Positions 8,606 to 17,704 of a stretch of DNA of 64,000 nucleotides are shown piece after piece. Positions within the stretch are counted from its first letter, which is position 1. Every line of letters begins with the position of its first letter. The translations under genes were made by a program, and so were the position numbers. The DNA comes from Paraburkholderia sp. (lineage in GTDB: Bacteria > Pseudomonadota > Gammaproteobacteria > Burkholderiales > Burkholderiaceae): contig NZ_JAMXLH010000004.1 of NCBI RefSeq assembly GCF_024281035.1, positions 1 through 64,000 on the forward strand. The letters run 5' to 3'. The notes below the pieces were generated by a model. The model made no database searches. It was not told where the DNA came from and saw only the letters and a list, made by a program, of their open reading frames with translations.

Positions 8606-9823
8606 TTACTTCTTGCTGACCATGAGCATCAGCGAATCCCACACGCGGCCCACGACGCCGGCCTGCGGCACCGTATGGAGCGCGACCACCGGAACCTGCG
8701 CGAGCACCTTGCCGTCGGCGCCGACGAACTTCGCCGTGCCGACCTGCTGACCGTCCGCGATCGGCGCGATCAGCGGGCTCGTGAGTTCGAGCTGCGGCTT
8801 CGCGTTGCTGACGGCGCCCTTCGGCAGCGTCACGTACTCGTCCTTCTTCACGCCGACCGATACCGAATCCGCCTGGCCCTTGAACACGCGCGGCGTCGCG
8901 ATCGCCTGGTTCGCCTTATAGATACGCGTGCTGTCGTAAGCGGAATAGCCGTAGTTCAGCATCTTCATGCTGTCCTCGACGCGGTCGTGCTCCTTGTTCT
9001 CGCCCATCATCACCGAGACGAGACGGCGCGCGCCGCCGTCGGCCAGCGGACGCTTCGCCGACGCGATCAGGCAGTAGCCCGCAGCCTGGGTGTGGCCGGT
9101 CTTCAGACCGTCGACGGTCGGATCGATCCACAGCAGGCGGTTGCGGTTCGGCTGCTTGATGTTGTTGTACTTGAATTCCTTGACCGAGAAGATGCCGTAG
9201 TACTCGGGATAGTCGCGGATCAGGTGGGTCGAGAGCGTCGCGAGGTCGCCGGCCGTCGTGTAGTGCTGCGGATCGGGCATGCCGTTCACGTCGGCGAAGT
9301 GCGTGTGCGCCATGCCGAGCTTCTGCGCCTCGGCGTTCATCATGTTCACGAAGTTCGGCTCGGAGCCGCCGACCAGTTCGGCGAGCGCGATGGCCGCGTC
9401 GTTGCCCGACTGCACGATCATGCCGTACACGAGGTCGTGCACGGAGACCGGCTTGTTCGGCTCGATGAACATGCGCGATTCGTCGGTTTTCACACGGCGC
9501 ACGCCTTCGCTCGGCATGACGACCTGGTCCATCGAGATCTTCTTCGACTGCAGCGCCTCGAACACGAGGTAGGCCGTCATCAGCTTGGTGAGCGACGCCG
9601 GTTCGGCGCGCTCGTCGGGGTTGCCCGAAGCGAGGACCTGGTTCGCCGTGGCGTCGACGAGCACCCACGAGCGCGCGTTCACCGCGGGCGGCGGCACCTG
9701 CGCGAAGGCGCTGGCCGACGCAAGCAGCGACGCCGGCAACAGGGCGCCGAGCGTGACGTTACGAACGAGCGAAGGGGAAACGAAAGCGAAGGAAGACGAT
9801 TGGCCGGAGGAGAGAAAACGCAT
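8606..9823 (-). CDS. dacC: D-alanyl-D-alanine carboxypeptidase (PBP5/6 family, DacC/DacA)
   Basis: Periplasmic penicillin-binding protein that trims the terminal D-Ala from peptidoglycan pentapeptides. 405 residues from ATG 9823, with a signal peptide ending near ASAFA-Q (residues 40-42). All three serine-peptidase motifs are present: SLTK at 77-80, SGN at 139-141 and KTG at 241-243. A beta-rich PBP5 C-terminal domain follows, and the last segment (RVWDSLMLMVSKK) looks like the amphipathic membrane anchor. It heads dacC-ORF62-ybeD. A longer open frame begins at 9868, but the signal peptide supports 9823. Confidence 0.95.
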   Translation of the reverse strand: MRFLSSGQSSSFAFVSPSLVRNVTLGALLPASLLASASAFAQVPPPAVNARSWVLVDATANQVLASGNPDERAEPASLTKLMTAYLVFEALQSKKISMDQVVMPSEGVRRVKTDESRMFIEPNKPVSVHDLVYGMIVQSGNDAAIALAELVGGSEPNFVNMMNAEAQKLGMAHTHFADVNGMPDPQHYTTAGDLATLSTHLIRDYPEYYGIFSVKEFKYNNIKQPNRNRLLWIDPTVDGLKTGHTQAAGYCLIASAKRPLADGGARRLVSVMMGENKEHDRVEDSMKMLNYGYSAYDSTRIYKANQAIATPRVFKGQADSVSVGVKKDEYVTLPKGAVSNAKPQLELTSPLIAPIADGQQVGTAKFVGADGKVLAQVPVVALHTVPQAGVVGRVWDSLMLMVSKK

Positions 9824-10273
9824 AGGTTCGTGTCGGGCTGGATGAACGTTGCGCGCCATGCGGCGCACAGGTTGGGAGTGCCGGTGAGCGGATGCGCGAC
9901 ACCGCGAAGCCGGCGCAAAAGGCGAGCGTTGGACCGGCTGCGCAGCAAGAAGGTTCGCGCGCGGCGCAGAGTGCGCACAAGCGGGTCACACGGCGCCCGA
10001 GCGCGGCGAACCGCGGGCCGAGACATCCACAAAAAGAACGGCCATTATACGCGCGGCGTTGCGGCATTTTTGTGCGAAAACCGCTTCTGCGCAGACCTGT
10101 CGTGAGTTTTTTTCGCGCGGCGGGCGCGACGTTTTTGCGGACGCGTATCAACACGAACCGGGCGAAACCGGTCCGCGGCAAACCCGCGCGAGCGCGCGGG
10201 TCGCCAGGAAAAAACGGGGACGATTGCGGACGGCGGGCAGCGAGCGGGGAACAAGCGGGCAGAAGGCGAACGC
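9824..10273. other. 450-bp non-coding gap upstream of dacC
   Basis: No credible gene. The one strong signal is a TATAAT box on the minus strand (plus 10044-10049), which would give dacC a leader of roughly 210 bases. No good -35 is visible, and I see no terminator for the hydrolase gene that ends at 10274. Confidence 0.5.
10044..10049 (-). promoter_or_regulatory. TATAAT -10 box, candidate dacC promoter
   Basis: Perfect TATAAT on the minus strand; the bases 17 upstream do not resemble TTGACA. It is the only consensus -10 in the gap. Confidence 0.4.
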
Positions 10274-10906
10274 CTAGCGCCAGGCCTCGACGATGATGCG
10301 CTTGAGGATGTGAAGCTTGCGGTGCAGGAAATGTTCCGCCCCCGGAATCACGACCACGGGCAGTTCCTGCGGGCGCGCCCATTCGAAGACGGAGAGGATC
10401 GGCACGGTGTCGTCGAGTTCGCCGTGCACGACGAGCGTGGTGTCGGGCACCGGCGCGACCTCCCAGCGGCTCGCCGCCGTGCCGACGAACACCATGCGCT
10501 CGATCGCGCCGCCCGCTTCGACGTAGCGCTTCGCGACATGCGACAGCACGAAGGTGCCGAACGAGAAGCCTGCGAGCACGAGCGGCACGTCGGCCTGGCC
10601 CGGTTGCGCGCGCATGTACGCGATGAGTTCGAGCAGGTCGTCCTGCTCGCCGATGCCGTTGTCGTGCGTGCCCGCGCTCGCGCCTACGCCGCGAAAATTC
10701 GAGCGGTATGTCGTGTAGCCGAGCTGCACGAGCGTGCGAGCGAGCGTCTGCGCGACCTTGTTGTCCATCGTGCCGCCGAAGAGCGGATGCGGGTGCGCGA
10801 CGAGCGCGATGCCGCGCACCGGCTTGCCCGCATCGGGGCGGTCGAGCGCGCATTCGATTGGTCCGGCCGGTCCGCCGATGGTGAACTTCTGAGTCTGTGC
10901 ATTCAT
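10274..10906 (-). CDS. Alpha/beta hydrolase (dienelactone-hydrolase/YfhR-like)
   Basis: 210-residue cytoplasmic alpha/beta hydrolase of a conserved proteobacterial family with the opening LVAHPHPLFGGTMDNKV and YRSNFRGVGAS. The nucleophile serine is in LAGFSFGTFV (about residue 116), the acid in GELDDTVP and the histidine in IPGAEHFLHRKLH. The substrate is unknown; an esterase or thioesterase is possible. Its start lies 13 bases after the stop of the ferredoxin gene, so the two are co-transcribed. Confidence 0.85.
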   Translation of the reverse strand: MNAQTQKFTIGGPAGPIECALDRPDAGKPVRGIALVAHPHPLFGGTMDNKVAQTLARTLVQLGYTTYRSNFRGVGASAGTHDNGIGEQDDLLELIAYMRAQPGQADVPLVLAGFSFGTFVLSHVAKRYVEAGGAIERMVFVGTAASRWEVAPVPDTTLVVHGELDDTVPILSVFEWARPQELPVVVIPGAEHFLHRKLHILKRIIVEAWR

Positions 10907-10919
10907 CGTGCGGCAGTCC

Positions 10920-11246
10920 TCAGCGGTCGATCTTCAGGCGCTCGACCACCTGGCCGTTCTGCAGATGCGAGACGACGATTTCCTCGATGTCGGTCTCGTC
11001 GACGTAGGTGTACCACGTGCCCTCCGGGTACACGACGATCGTCGGACCCTCTTCGCAGCGGTCGAGACAGCCCGCCTTGTTGATGCGCACCTTCCCCGGG
11101 CCGGCCAGGCCCAGTTCCTTCACGCGTTTTTTCGCGTATTCCTGCATCGACTGGGCGCCGCAGTTCGCGCAGCACGGGCGCTCGGCGCCGGGCTCGCGCT
11201 GGTTCAGGCAGAAAAAGACGTGGTACTTGTAGAACGAATCGGTCAT
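10920..11246 (-). CDS. (2Fe-2S) ferredoxin-like thioredoxin-fold protein
   Basis: 108-residue thioredoxin-like [2Fe-2S] protein, as in shethna-type and NuoE-like ferredoxins. Cysteines CLNQREPGAERPCCANCG and then AGCLDRCEEGP follow the C-x(10-12)-C ... CxxxC spacing of this family, with the VVYPEGTWY segment after. Start ATG 11246 (MTDSFYKYHVFFC). Probably an electron carrier, but no partner redox enzyme is adjacent; the hydrolase downstream shares its transcript. Confidence 0.88.
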   Translation of the reverse strand: MTDSFYKYHVFFCLNQREPGAERPCCANCGAQSMQEYAKKRVKELGLAGPGKVRINKAGCLDRCEEGPTIVVYPEGTWYTYVDETDIEEIVVSHLQNGQVVERLKIDR

Positions 11247-11489
11247 GGCGTGGGGTCGCGTGGCGAAGTGTGGAATAGCGAGGAGAACGCGGCGCGGGCC
11301 GCGCGGGGCGTGACGCACGTCCGCGTGGCCGGGTTTGGCCTGGTCTGACATGCGGTGACCGGGTGTGGCGCGCGAAGGCGTGCGGCGTAGCGGATGCCGA
11401 AGATTATAGCGAGCGCGGCGGGATCGCTCCTGCGCGCGCCCGGGCCGCTCGCGCGCGGCCGCCGGCGCGCCGCGACGTCACGGCATTCG

Positions 11490-12110
11490 TCATGGTGAAT
11501 CGGCCAGTTGCTGGGTGCCCAGCCACGCGCCGACCTGGCCCACGAAATCGTCGCTCGCCGCCGCGAGCGCACGCACGCCGCCAGCGGCATCGGGCGAACT
11601 GGCCGGTACGCGCGCGACGAACGCGCGCTGCGCGACCACCTTGCCGCCCTGAATCAGCGTCGCGCGCGCGGTGAGCACGCCGAAGCTTTCGGTCGCGCTG
11701 CTGAACACCTGCTCGAACTCGTCGAGTTCGACCTTGAGCATCGGCGCCTGCACGGCGTCGGCGCCCGAGAGCACCGTCGCGTGCGCGCCGAGCGAGGTGC
11801 GCAGGCGCATCGTGAGCAGACGCGCGGGCGACATCGTCCAGCGGCTGTGCGCGTAGCGCCCCGTGCGCTGCGCATCGGTGCTCAGGCGATAGAGGATGCC
11901 GTCGTTGTCGAGCGGCGGCGGCGCGCTCACTTCGAGCACCTTGAGCGGCGGCAGTGCGCCCGCCGCCGGCGTCATGGATACCGGGCCGAGATCGTAGCGG
12001 CTCTCGTTGAGCGCGGACGCACGGCCCGCACAGGCCGCGACGAGCGCGGCGGCGGCGAGCGCCACGAGTGCCGTCAGGGCGGCGCGGCGAGAGAAGATCG
12101 AGCGTGACAT
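11490..12110 (-). CDS. ABC-type transport auxiliary lipoprotein (PqiC/YmbA-like)
   Basis: 206 residues with a lipoprotein signal peptide: basic start, Ala/Leu/Val-rich core and lipobox LVAAC at about 23-27. The mature part matches the family of outer-membrane-facing lipoproteins that accompany MCE transporters (LKVLEVSAPPPLDNDGILYR, with conserved RWTMSPARLL). It is the last gene of a permease-ATPase-MCE-lipoprotein operon and probably receives or tethers the periplasmic MCE component at the outer membrane. Confidence 0.88.
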   Translation of the reverse strand: MSRSIFSRRAALTALVALAAAALVAACAGRASALNESRYDLGPVSMTPAAGALPPLKVLEVSAPPPLDNDGILYRLSTDAQRTGRYAHSRWTMSPARLLTMRLRTSLGAHATVLSGADAVQAPMLKVELDEFEQVFSSATESFGVLTARATLIQGGKVVAQRAFVARVPASSPDAAGGVRALAAASDDFVGQVGAWLGTQQLADSP

Positions 12111-12218
12111 TGCAATTCCTTCTGGGTCGTGCGGGGACGCGCTTCATGCATCCGAGGTCATACGGCTGCGCCTCGTTTTGCGCCTCGTGTTGCGCCGCGT
12201 GTTACGTCACTTTCCACA

Positions 12219-13184
12219 TCACTTTCCGCCCGCGGCCGCGGGCCACGCGAAGCCCGGCTCGCCCGGCCCCGGCGTGGGCAGCGGTGCGCCGCCGAACAGC
12301 AGGCTGGTCGGACTCGTGCTGAACGTGCCCGCCGCGCGGTCCACCGAGCGCATCGCCGAGCGCACGTCGTCGGTCAGCGAATTCACGCGCGGCAGCGTGT
12401 CGTAGCCGAGGCGCGCGGACAAATCGTCAATCGACGCGTTCATCGACTGCAGCGCCGTGCCCGCCCGCTCCGCCGCCGTGCCGGCCTTGTTCAGGTTCGT
12501 CTGGAACGGGCCGTCCGGGCGGTTCACGTTCTGGATCAGCTGGTTCGTCGACTGCAGCGTGCGCTGCAGGTCGGCGACCGTCGCGGGCAGGCGGCGCGTC
12601 GTCGGCTCGAGCTGCTTCGCGAGCGTGTTCGCGCTGTCGGCGGCCTGCTGCAGGCTCGTGACGGTCGCCATCATCTGCTGGCGATTCGGCTCGGACAGCA
12701 GTGCGTCGAGGTCGTCGGCGACGCTATCGAGCTTGCGAACGAGCGCCTCGCCGCGCCGTTGCAACTGGTCGAGCAGGCCCGGGTGCAACGGCAGTTGCGC
12801 AACGTGCGCCGCCGAAGAATGCAGCGGCGACAGGTCTTGCCCCGTATCGTCGAGCTGCACGAACGCAATGCCCGTCACGCCCTGCAGCGCGAGCGTGCCG
12901 AACGTCGAGTGCGTGATCGGCGCCTTCTGGTCGACGAGGATGCGGATCACGATCTGCCCCGGCTTGTGCGGATCGAAGCTGATCGAGCGCACCTTGCCGA
13001 CGTCGAGACCGCGATAGCGCACGGCCGCGTCCGGGGAGAGGCCCGTCACGTTCGAGTGCGAAATCAGGTCGTACGGCACACGCACGACGTGGTCGGCGCT
13101 GAAGAAGAACACCACCAGCGCGATCACGACCAGCAGGCCGATCGTGAACAACCCGGCCCAGAACGCATGCGGTTTGTTTTCCAT
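12219..13184 (-). CDS. MlaD/MCE family lipid-transport protein
   Basis: 321 residues: an N-terminal membrane anchor (about residues 8-28), one MCE domain (about 35-115, VPYDLISHSNVTGLSPDAAVRYRGLDVGKV), then a long helical stretch with many Gln/Leu (about 130-300) predicted to form a needle or coiled coil. In related systems MCE proteins form hexamers that shuttle phospholipids between the inner and outer membranes. At 321 residues it is longer than E. coli MlaD (183) and nearer to PqiB/YebT-like or Mce4-type single-MCE proteins. It sits between the ATPase and the lipoprotein genes. Confidence 0.9.
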   Translation of the reverse strand: MENKPHAFWAGLFTIGLLVVIALVVFFFSADHVVRVPYDLISHSNVTGLSPDAAVRYRGLDVGKVRSISFDPHKPGQIVIRILVDQKAPITHSTFGTLALQGVTGIAFVQLDDTGQDLSPLHSSAAHVAQLPLHPGLLDQLQRRGEALVRKLDSVADDLDALLSEPNRQQMMATVTSLQQAADSANTLAKQLEPTTRRLPATVADLQRTLQSTNQLIQNVNRPDGPFQTNLNKAGTAAERAGTALQSMNASIDDLSARLGYDTLPRVNSLTDDVRSAMRSVDRAAGTFSTSPTSLLFGGAPLPTPGPGEPGFAWPAAAGGK

Positions 13185-13293
13185 CGTCAGATTCCTTCGT
13201 TGGCGGCGGCTGCCAGCCAGGCCGCGCTACGTATTGCGTACTCAGCCGCGTATTCAGCCGCGCATTCAGCCGCATACCCGGCTGCACACCGCG

Positions 13294-14181
13294 TCAGCAT
13301 GGACCGCCTCCCATCGAGCCGAACGCCGGCGCGAGCGCGGCGCGCGGCAGCTTCGCGCGGCGCTCGGGCGGCAGCGCCTGCAACGCGCGCCGTCCGCGCA
13401 TGCCCAGAAAATATTCGCGAATGAACGGGTCATCCACGCCCGCCACTTCTTCCACCGGCGCCGCAATCAGCACGCGCCGCTCGGCGAGCACCGCCACGCG
13501 CGTGGAGAGCGCGACCATCGCATCGAGGTCGTGCGTGACCAGCACGACCGTGAGCCCGAGCGCGCGGTGCAGCGTGCTGATCAGATCCACCACTTCGTCC
13601 GACGAGCGCGGGTCGAGCCCCGCCGTCGGTTCGTCGAGAAACAGCAGTTCGGGTTCGAGCACGATCGCGCGCGCGAGGCCCACGCGCTTGACCATCCCGC
13701 CCGAAAGCGCCGCCGGCATCTTCGACGCGTGCTTGCACGGCAGCCCCACCATTTCCAGCTTGAGCATCACGATGTCACGCAGCAGGTCGGCGGGCACCTT
13801 GCCCAGCTCGCGCACCGGCTGCGCGATGTTGTCGAATACTGTCAGCGACGAAAAAAGCGCGCCGTGCTGGAACAGCATGCCCGTGCGCGTGCGCATGAGG
13901 CGCATGTCTTCGGCGCCGACCTTCGCGAGGTCCTCGCCGAACATATGGATCGTGCCCGAGTTCGGCTTTTCGAGCCCGAGGATCTGCCGCACGAGCGTCG
14001 TCTTGCCCGAGCCCGAGCCGCCGACGATCGTCACGATCTCGCCGCGCCGGATATCGAGATTCAGATGCTGGTGCACGATGTTGCGGCCGTAGCGCTTGGT
14101 GAGGTTGTGCACCTCGATCACCGGCTCGCCGATGGCGGGCAGCGGCAGATCGCGCACGGCCTCCTTGAGCGGCGTGCTCAT
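13294..14181 (-). CDS. MlaF-like lipid ABC transporter ATP-binding protein
   Basis: 295 residues. Walker A GGSGSGKTT near residue 54, the Q-loop in MLFQHGALFSSLTV (typical of MlaF), signature LSGGMVKRVGLARA, Walker B LLFLDEPTAGLDP and the switch histidine VTHDLDA. The C-terminus has about 40 extra residues (RGRRALQALPPERRAKLPRA) compared with MlaF. The start ATG 14181 overlaps the permease stop (ATGA). It powers the MlaE-like permease next door. Confidence 0.93.
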   Translation of the reverse strand: MSTPLKEAVRDLPLPAIGEPVIEVHNLTKRYGRNIVHQHLNLDIRRGEIVTIVGGSGSGKTTLVRQILGLEKPNSGTIHMFGEDLAKVGAEDMRLMRTRTGMLFQHGALFSSLTVFDNIAQPVRELGKVPADLLRDIVMLKLEMVGLPCKHASKMPAALSGGMVKRVGLARAIVLEPELLFLDEPTAGLDPRSSDEVVDLISTLHRALGLTVVLVTHDLDAMVALSTRVAVLAERRVLIAAPVEEVAGVDDPFIREYFLGMRGRRALQALPPERRAKLPRAALAPAFGSMGGGPC

Positions 14182-15311
14182 GAGAGCCCCACGTTCTGGA
14201 ACAGGATCGCGAAGACGGCATCGGCGAGGATGACGATCGTGATCGACGTGACGACCGACGTCGTCGTGCCCTCGCCGAGGCTTTGCGAATTCGCCTTGAT
14301 GCGAAAGCCGAAGTGACAGCCGACGAGCGCAATGAGCATGCCGAACGCCACGCCCTTGCCGAGGCCGATCCACAGGTTCGCCATCGGCACGACGCTCGGC
14401 AGCGACCGCGCGAAGTACGACATGTCGATGCCGAGCACGAGGCTCGCCGAGAGCGCGCCGCCGAGGAGCGCGATGATGTCGGTCCAGATGACGAGCAGCG
14501 GCATCGCGACGCCGAGCGCCACGACGCGCGGCAAAATCAGGCGCAGTCCGTGCGAGATGCCCATGACGCGCATGGCGTCGAGTTCCTCGGTCACGCGCAT
14601 CACGCCGATCTGCGCGGTGATGGCCGAGCCCGAGCGCCCCGCCACGAGAATCGCGGCCAGCACCGGCCCGAGTTCGCGGATCACGGCGAGGCCGAGGATG
14701 TTGACGATGTACTGGTTCGCGCCGAAGAGCCGCAATTGCTGCGCGGACAGATACGACAGCACGATGCCGATCAGGAACGCGACGAGTGCCGTGATCGGCA
14801 GCGCGCGCGCACCGGCGTTGTAGATGTTCGAGGAGATCTCGATCCACGGCATGATCTTTGGCCGGCGCAATACGCGCAGCAGGTCGAGGACCACGCGCCC
14901 GAGCATGCCGATGCCGCCGTAGAGGTGATCGAGGAACGAGAAGATCCCGAGGCCGAACTGCGTGACCGGATCGACGCGGATCACCTTCTCCACCGGTTCG
15001 CGCACCGAGTCGAGCAGCGCGATCCGGTTGAAGATGTCGCGCTGGGTGTCGGTGAGCGCGACGAGGTCGGGCGGCAGCTTGTGCCCCCAGACACGCCAGA
15101 GCGCCTGGCCGCCGACGTGATCCATGTGATCGACGCGCGAGAGATCCCATTGGCCGACGTGCTCTTTGGCGAGCGCGCGCAGGCGCACCGCGGCGCCGCC
15201 CAGTTCGCGATCGCGCGCAAGGGCGAGCGCGGTCCACTGGCCGGAGAGGCGAACGATCTTTCCGTGGGTACCGGCCGCGATGTCGAGGCCGGGCGGCGTC
15301 TCTTGAGTCAA
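14178..15311 (-). CDS. MlaE family lipid ABC transporter permease with N-terminal STAS-like domain
   Basis: From TTG 15311 the protein is 377 residues, the usual size for STAS-fused MlaE permeases. Residues 1 to about 110 form a soluble STAS-like domain (KIVRLSGQWTALALARDRE), followed by five or six membrane segments and the conserved loop VAGRSGSAITAQIGVMRVTEELDAM. There is no ATG or GTG in a suitable place: the open frame continues upstream past 15493, the start of the divergent birA gene, so TTG is the best choice. First gene of a four-gene operon; a TACAAT box lies 34 bases upstream. Confidence 0.88.
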   Translation of the reverse strand: MTQETPPGLDIAAGTHGKIVRLSGQWTALALARDRELGGAAVRLRALAKEHVGQWDLSRVDHMDHVGGQALWRVWGHKLPPDLVALTDTQRDIFNRIALLDSVREPVEKVIRVDPVTQFGLGIFSFLDHLYGGIGMLGRVVLDLLRVLRRPKIMPWIEISSNIYNAGARALPITALVAFLIGIVLSYLSAQQLRLFGANQYIVNILGLAVIRELGPVLAAILVAGRSGSAITAQIGVMRVTEELDAMRVMGISHGLRLILPRVVALGVAMPLLVIWTDIIALLGGALSASLVLGIDMSYFARSLPSVVPMANLWIGLGKGVAFGMLIALVGCHFGFRIKANSQSLGEGTTTSVVTSITIVILADAVFAILFQNVGLS

Positions 15312-15344
15312 GGTCGTCGAAATGACGGGAGAAGGTGAACAATC

Positions 15345-15350
15345 ATTGTA
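15345..15350 (-). promoter_or_regulatory. TACAAT -10 box of the MlaE-like operon
   Basis: Minus-strand TACAAT, 34 bases upstream of the TTG start; no convincing -35. Confidence 0.45.
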
Positions 15351-15479
15351 GCGAACGCGCCCCCTTTCGGCGGTCGCAGCGCACAGGGCCGAGGGGCTTT
15401 CCCGGGGTGCTCTCCCGGGGTGCTCTCTATCTACACGCTCGCCGCCCGGCTGGAACGGTTCCGCGGCGGCGCCACCTAC

Positions 15480-15485
15480 TACAAT
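15480..15485 (+). promoter_or_regulatory. TACAAT -10 box directly before birA
   Basis: TACAAT ends seven bases before the birA ATG at 15493, so a normal start point would fall at or next to the A of the ATG. There is no Shine-Dalgarno sequence in those bases. This suggests a leaderless mRNA. The -35 region is poor. Confidence 0.45.
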
Positions 15486-15492
15486 ACCGCTC

Positions 15493-16410
15493 ATGAACGC
15501 GAAGCCCCCTTCCCCCGCTACCCCCGCGACCCCGCCCGCCGACGACTGGCGCATCGACCGCGAGCGCGCGGTCAGGCTGTTCGGCCCGGCTGCCCACGAC
15601 TGGCCCATCGAGATCGTCGAGGAAACCGGCTCGACCAACGCCGATCTGATGACGCGCCTGAAGGCACTGCCGCAGCGGCGCAACGCGCTCGCACGGCCGA
15701 TCGTGCGCGTCGCCTACCTGCAGACCGCAGGGCGTGGCCGGCGCGGACGCAGTTGGGTCGCGCAGCCCGGCGACGCGCTGCTGTTCTCGCTCGCGTGCGT
15801 GCTGCCGCGTCCGATCGAGGGCCTCGCGGGCCTGAGTCTCGCAATCGGTTCGGCGCTCGTCGACGGTCTGCGCACGCTGCCCGTCGCCGCGCCCGGCCAG
15901 ATCGCGCTCAAGTGGCCGAACGACGTGCTGCTCGAAGGCGACAAGCTGGTCGGCATCCTTGTCGAGACCGCGTGGAGCACGCCGAGCGCGACGGCGGTCG
16001 TGATCGGCATCGGCACGAATGTGCGCGGCGCCGACAATCTCGCCGCGAAAGTCCGCGCGCTGAACGCGAGCGCCGACGCGCCGCCCGTGCCGGGCACGAC
16101 GCCCACGGCGCTCTCGCGCGTGTGGCCGAACGCGAACCTGACCGACACGCTCGCCGCCGAACTCAACGCCCTCGAATCCGCGCTGCAACGCTTCGGCCAG
16201 TCGGGCTTCGCGCCGTTTCAGGCGCGCTGGAACGCGTGCCACGCATATGCGGGCCGCGAGGTGGTGCTGTTCGAGCAGGGCAAGGAACTGATGCGCGGCG
16301 TGGCGGTTGGCGTGGACGAGCGCGGTCAGTTGCTTGTCGATACCGCGCAGGGCCGCGAAGCCGTCACGACCGGCGATATCTCGCTGCGGATCGCGGACGG
16401 CGGCGCATGA
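15493..16410 (+). CDS. birA: Biotin-[acetyl-CoA-carboxylase] ligase BirA (monofunctional)
   Basis: Activates biotin to biotinyl-AMP and attaches it to the carboxyl carrier protein of biotin enzymes. 305 residues. The ligase core is present: ETGSTNADL near 44-52, the biotinyl-AMP loop GRGRRGRSW at 80-88, KWPNDVLL at 140-147 with the lysine of DKLVGIL at 151, and a C-terminal SH3-like domain. There is no N-terminal helix-turn-helix, so it should not act as a biotin repressor. The stop overlaps the coaX start (ATGA). Confidence 0.95.
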   Translation: MNAKPPSPATPATPPADDWRIDRERAVRLFGPAAHDWPIEIVEETGSTNADLMTRLKALPQRRNALARPIVRVAYLQTAGRGRRGRSWVAQPGDALLFSLACVLPRPIEGLAGLSLAIGSALVDGLRTLPVAAPGQIALKWPNDVLLEGDKLVGILVETAWSTPSATAVVIGIGTNVRGADNLAAKVRALNASADAPPVPGTTPTALSRVWPNANLTDTLAAELNALESALQRFGQSGFAPFQARWNACHAYAGREVVLFEQGKELMRGVAVGVDERGQLLVDTAQGREAVTTGDISLRIADGGA

Positions 16411-17303
16411 AGCGCGCGCCGAGTCGTTCGCCGGATCGTTCGCCGAGTCGTTCATCGAATCAGCCGCCGTATTTGCTCATCGATGCGGGCAATAGCCGGA
16501 TCAAGTGGGCTGTCGCCGATGCTGCGGGCGTGCTCGCGCATGCAGGCGCGGCGAGCCACGACAGCCTGCAGGACAACGTGCAGGGCGACGTGCAGTCGCT
16601 TCCGGGCTGGTCGAATCTGCCTGCGCCCGCCAGCGCGTGGATCTCGAATGTTGCGGGCGATGCCGTTGCGCAGCGGATCGACGCGCTCATCGAGGCGCAA
16701 TGGCCGGGTCTGCCGCGCACGGTGATTCGCGCACGCGCGCAGCAATGCGGCGTGACCAATGGCTACACGACGCCCGATGCGCTCGGCAGCGACCGCTGGG
16801 CCGGCATGATCGGCGCACGTGCAGCGTTTCCGGACGAGCCGCTCCTGATCGCGACGCTCGGGACGGCCACGACGCTGGAGGCATTGCGTGCGGACGGCAC
16901 CTTCGTCGGCGGACTGATCGCGCCGGGCTGGTCGCTGATGATGCGCTCGCTCGGCGAGCACACCGCGCAGTTGCCGGTGCTCAATGCGCTCGATGCGCGC
17001 GCTGCGGGCGGGCCGACGGTTGGTGACAGCAGTGGTAACAGCAGCAGCGGCGCAAATGACGCGCAGCACGGCCTGCCGTTCGCCACCGATACGAAGCGCT
17101 CGATCGCGGCGGGCTGTGCGCTCGCGCAGGCGGCGCTGATCGAGCGCGCGTGGGCGGACCTGGAGCACGCGTGGCATGCTCCGGTGCGGCTGGTGGTGAG
17201 CGGCGGCGCGGCAGCCGAAGTGACAGCGGCGCTCAAGGTGCCGCATACTCGGCACGATGCGCTTGTGCTCGCGGGCCTTGCGCTGATCGCGGCGCAAGCC
17301 TGA
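16407..17303 (+). CDS. coaX: Type III pantothenate kinase CoaX
   Basis: First committed step of CoA synthesis, ATP plus pantothenate; the type III enzyme is insensitive to CoA feedback. 298 residues, longer than the usual 250 or so because of an Arg/Ser-rich start (about 20 residues) and a Gly/Ser insert ([15 protein letters not shown], near residue 210). The motifs are DAGNSRIKW at 26-34, the [10 protein letters not shown]-type segment ([10 protein letters not shown]), TLGTATT and [11 protein letters not shown]. The ATG overlaps the birA stop, a gene pair also fused or adjacent in Bordetella and Ralstonia. Confidence 0.95.
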   Translation: MKRAPSRSPDRSPSRSSNQPPYLLIDAGNSRIKWAVADAAGVLAHAGAASHDSLQDNVQGDVQSLPGWSNLPAPASAWISNVAGDAVAQRIDALIEAQWPGLPRTVIRARAQQCGVTNGYTTPDALGSDRWAGMIGARAAFPDEPLLIATLGTATTLEALRADGTFVGGLIAPGWSLMMRSLGEHTAQLPVLNALDARAAGGPTVGDSSGNSSSGANDAQHGLPFATDTKRSIAAGCALAQAALIERAWADLEHAWHAPVRLVVSGGAAAEVTAALKVPHTRHDALVLAGLALIAAQA

Positions 17304-17408
17304 GCGCCGGGCGTCGAAAGAAACAAGCGAAGGGAAAAAGCGAAGAAACGAGCGCCGCGCGCGACCCGCGCGGCGCGCTGATTAACGATATCGACGGAGC
17401 CTCACACG

Positions 17409-17648
17409 ATGCTGCGCTGGCTGATCGCCATCCTGATTCTTGCCAACCTCGCCGCGTTCGCGGCAATTTCCGGCGTATTCGGCCCGACGCCCGCGTCGGG
17501 CATGCGCGTGAGCCACCCGCTGAACCGGCAGATCCATCCCGAACGGCTCACCGTGCGGCCGATCCTGGCGTCCGAATCGCTCGATGTGCCGCTGGTGGGC
17601 GGCCCCATTGCGGAACCGCCCGTGGAAGCCTCTTCACTTTCGCAATAA
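17409..17648 (+). CDS. Small membrane-anchored hypothetical protein
   Basis: 79 residues: a hydrophobic N-terminus (MLRWLIAILILANLAAFAAI), then a polar, Pro-rich region probably in the periplasm. It lies 105 bases after coaX on the same strand. In some relatives the product in this slot is longer and described as SPOR-like, but I see no SPOR domain here. Function unknown. Confidence 0.65.
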   Translation: MLRWLIAILILANLAAFAAISGVFGPTPASGMRVSHPLNRQIHPERLTVRPILASESLDVPLVGGPIAEPPVEASSLSQ

Positions 17649-17704
17649 GCGGCGCAATGCGCGCAGTCAGCGCACGCGGTGCACATACCCTTTGCGTGCG
17701 GCGC

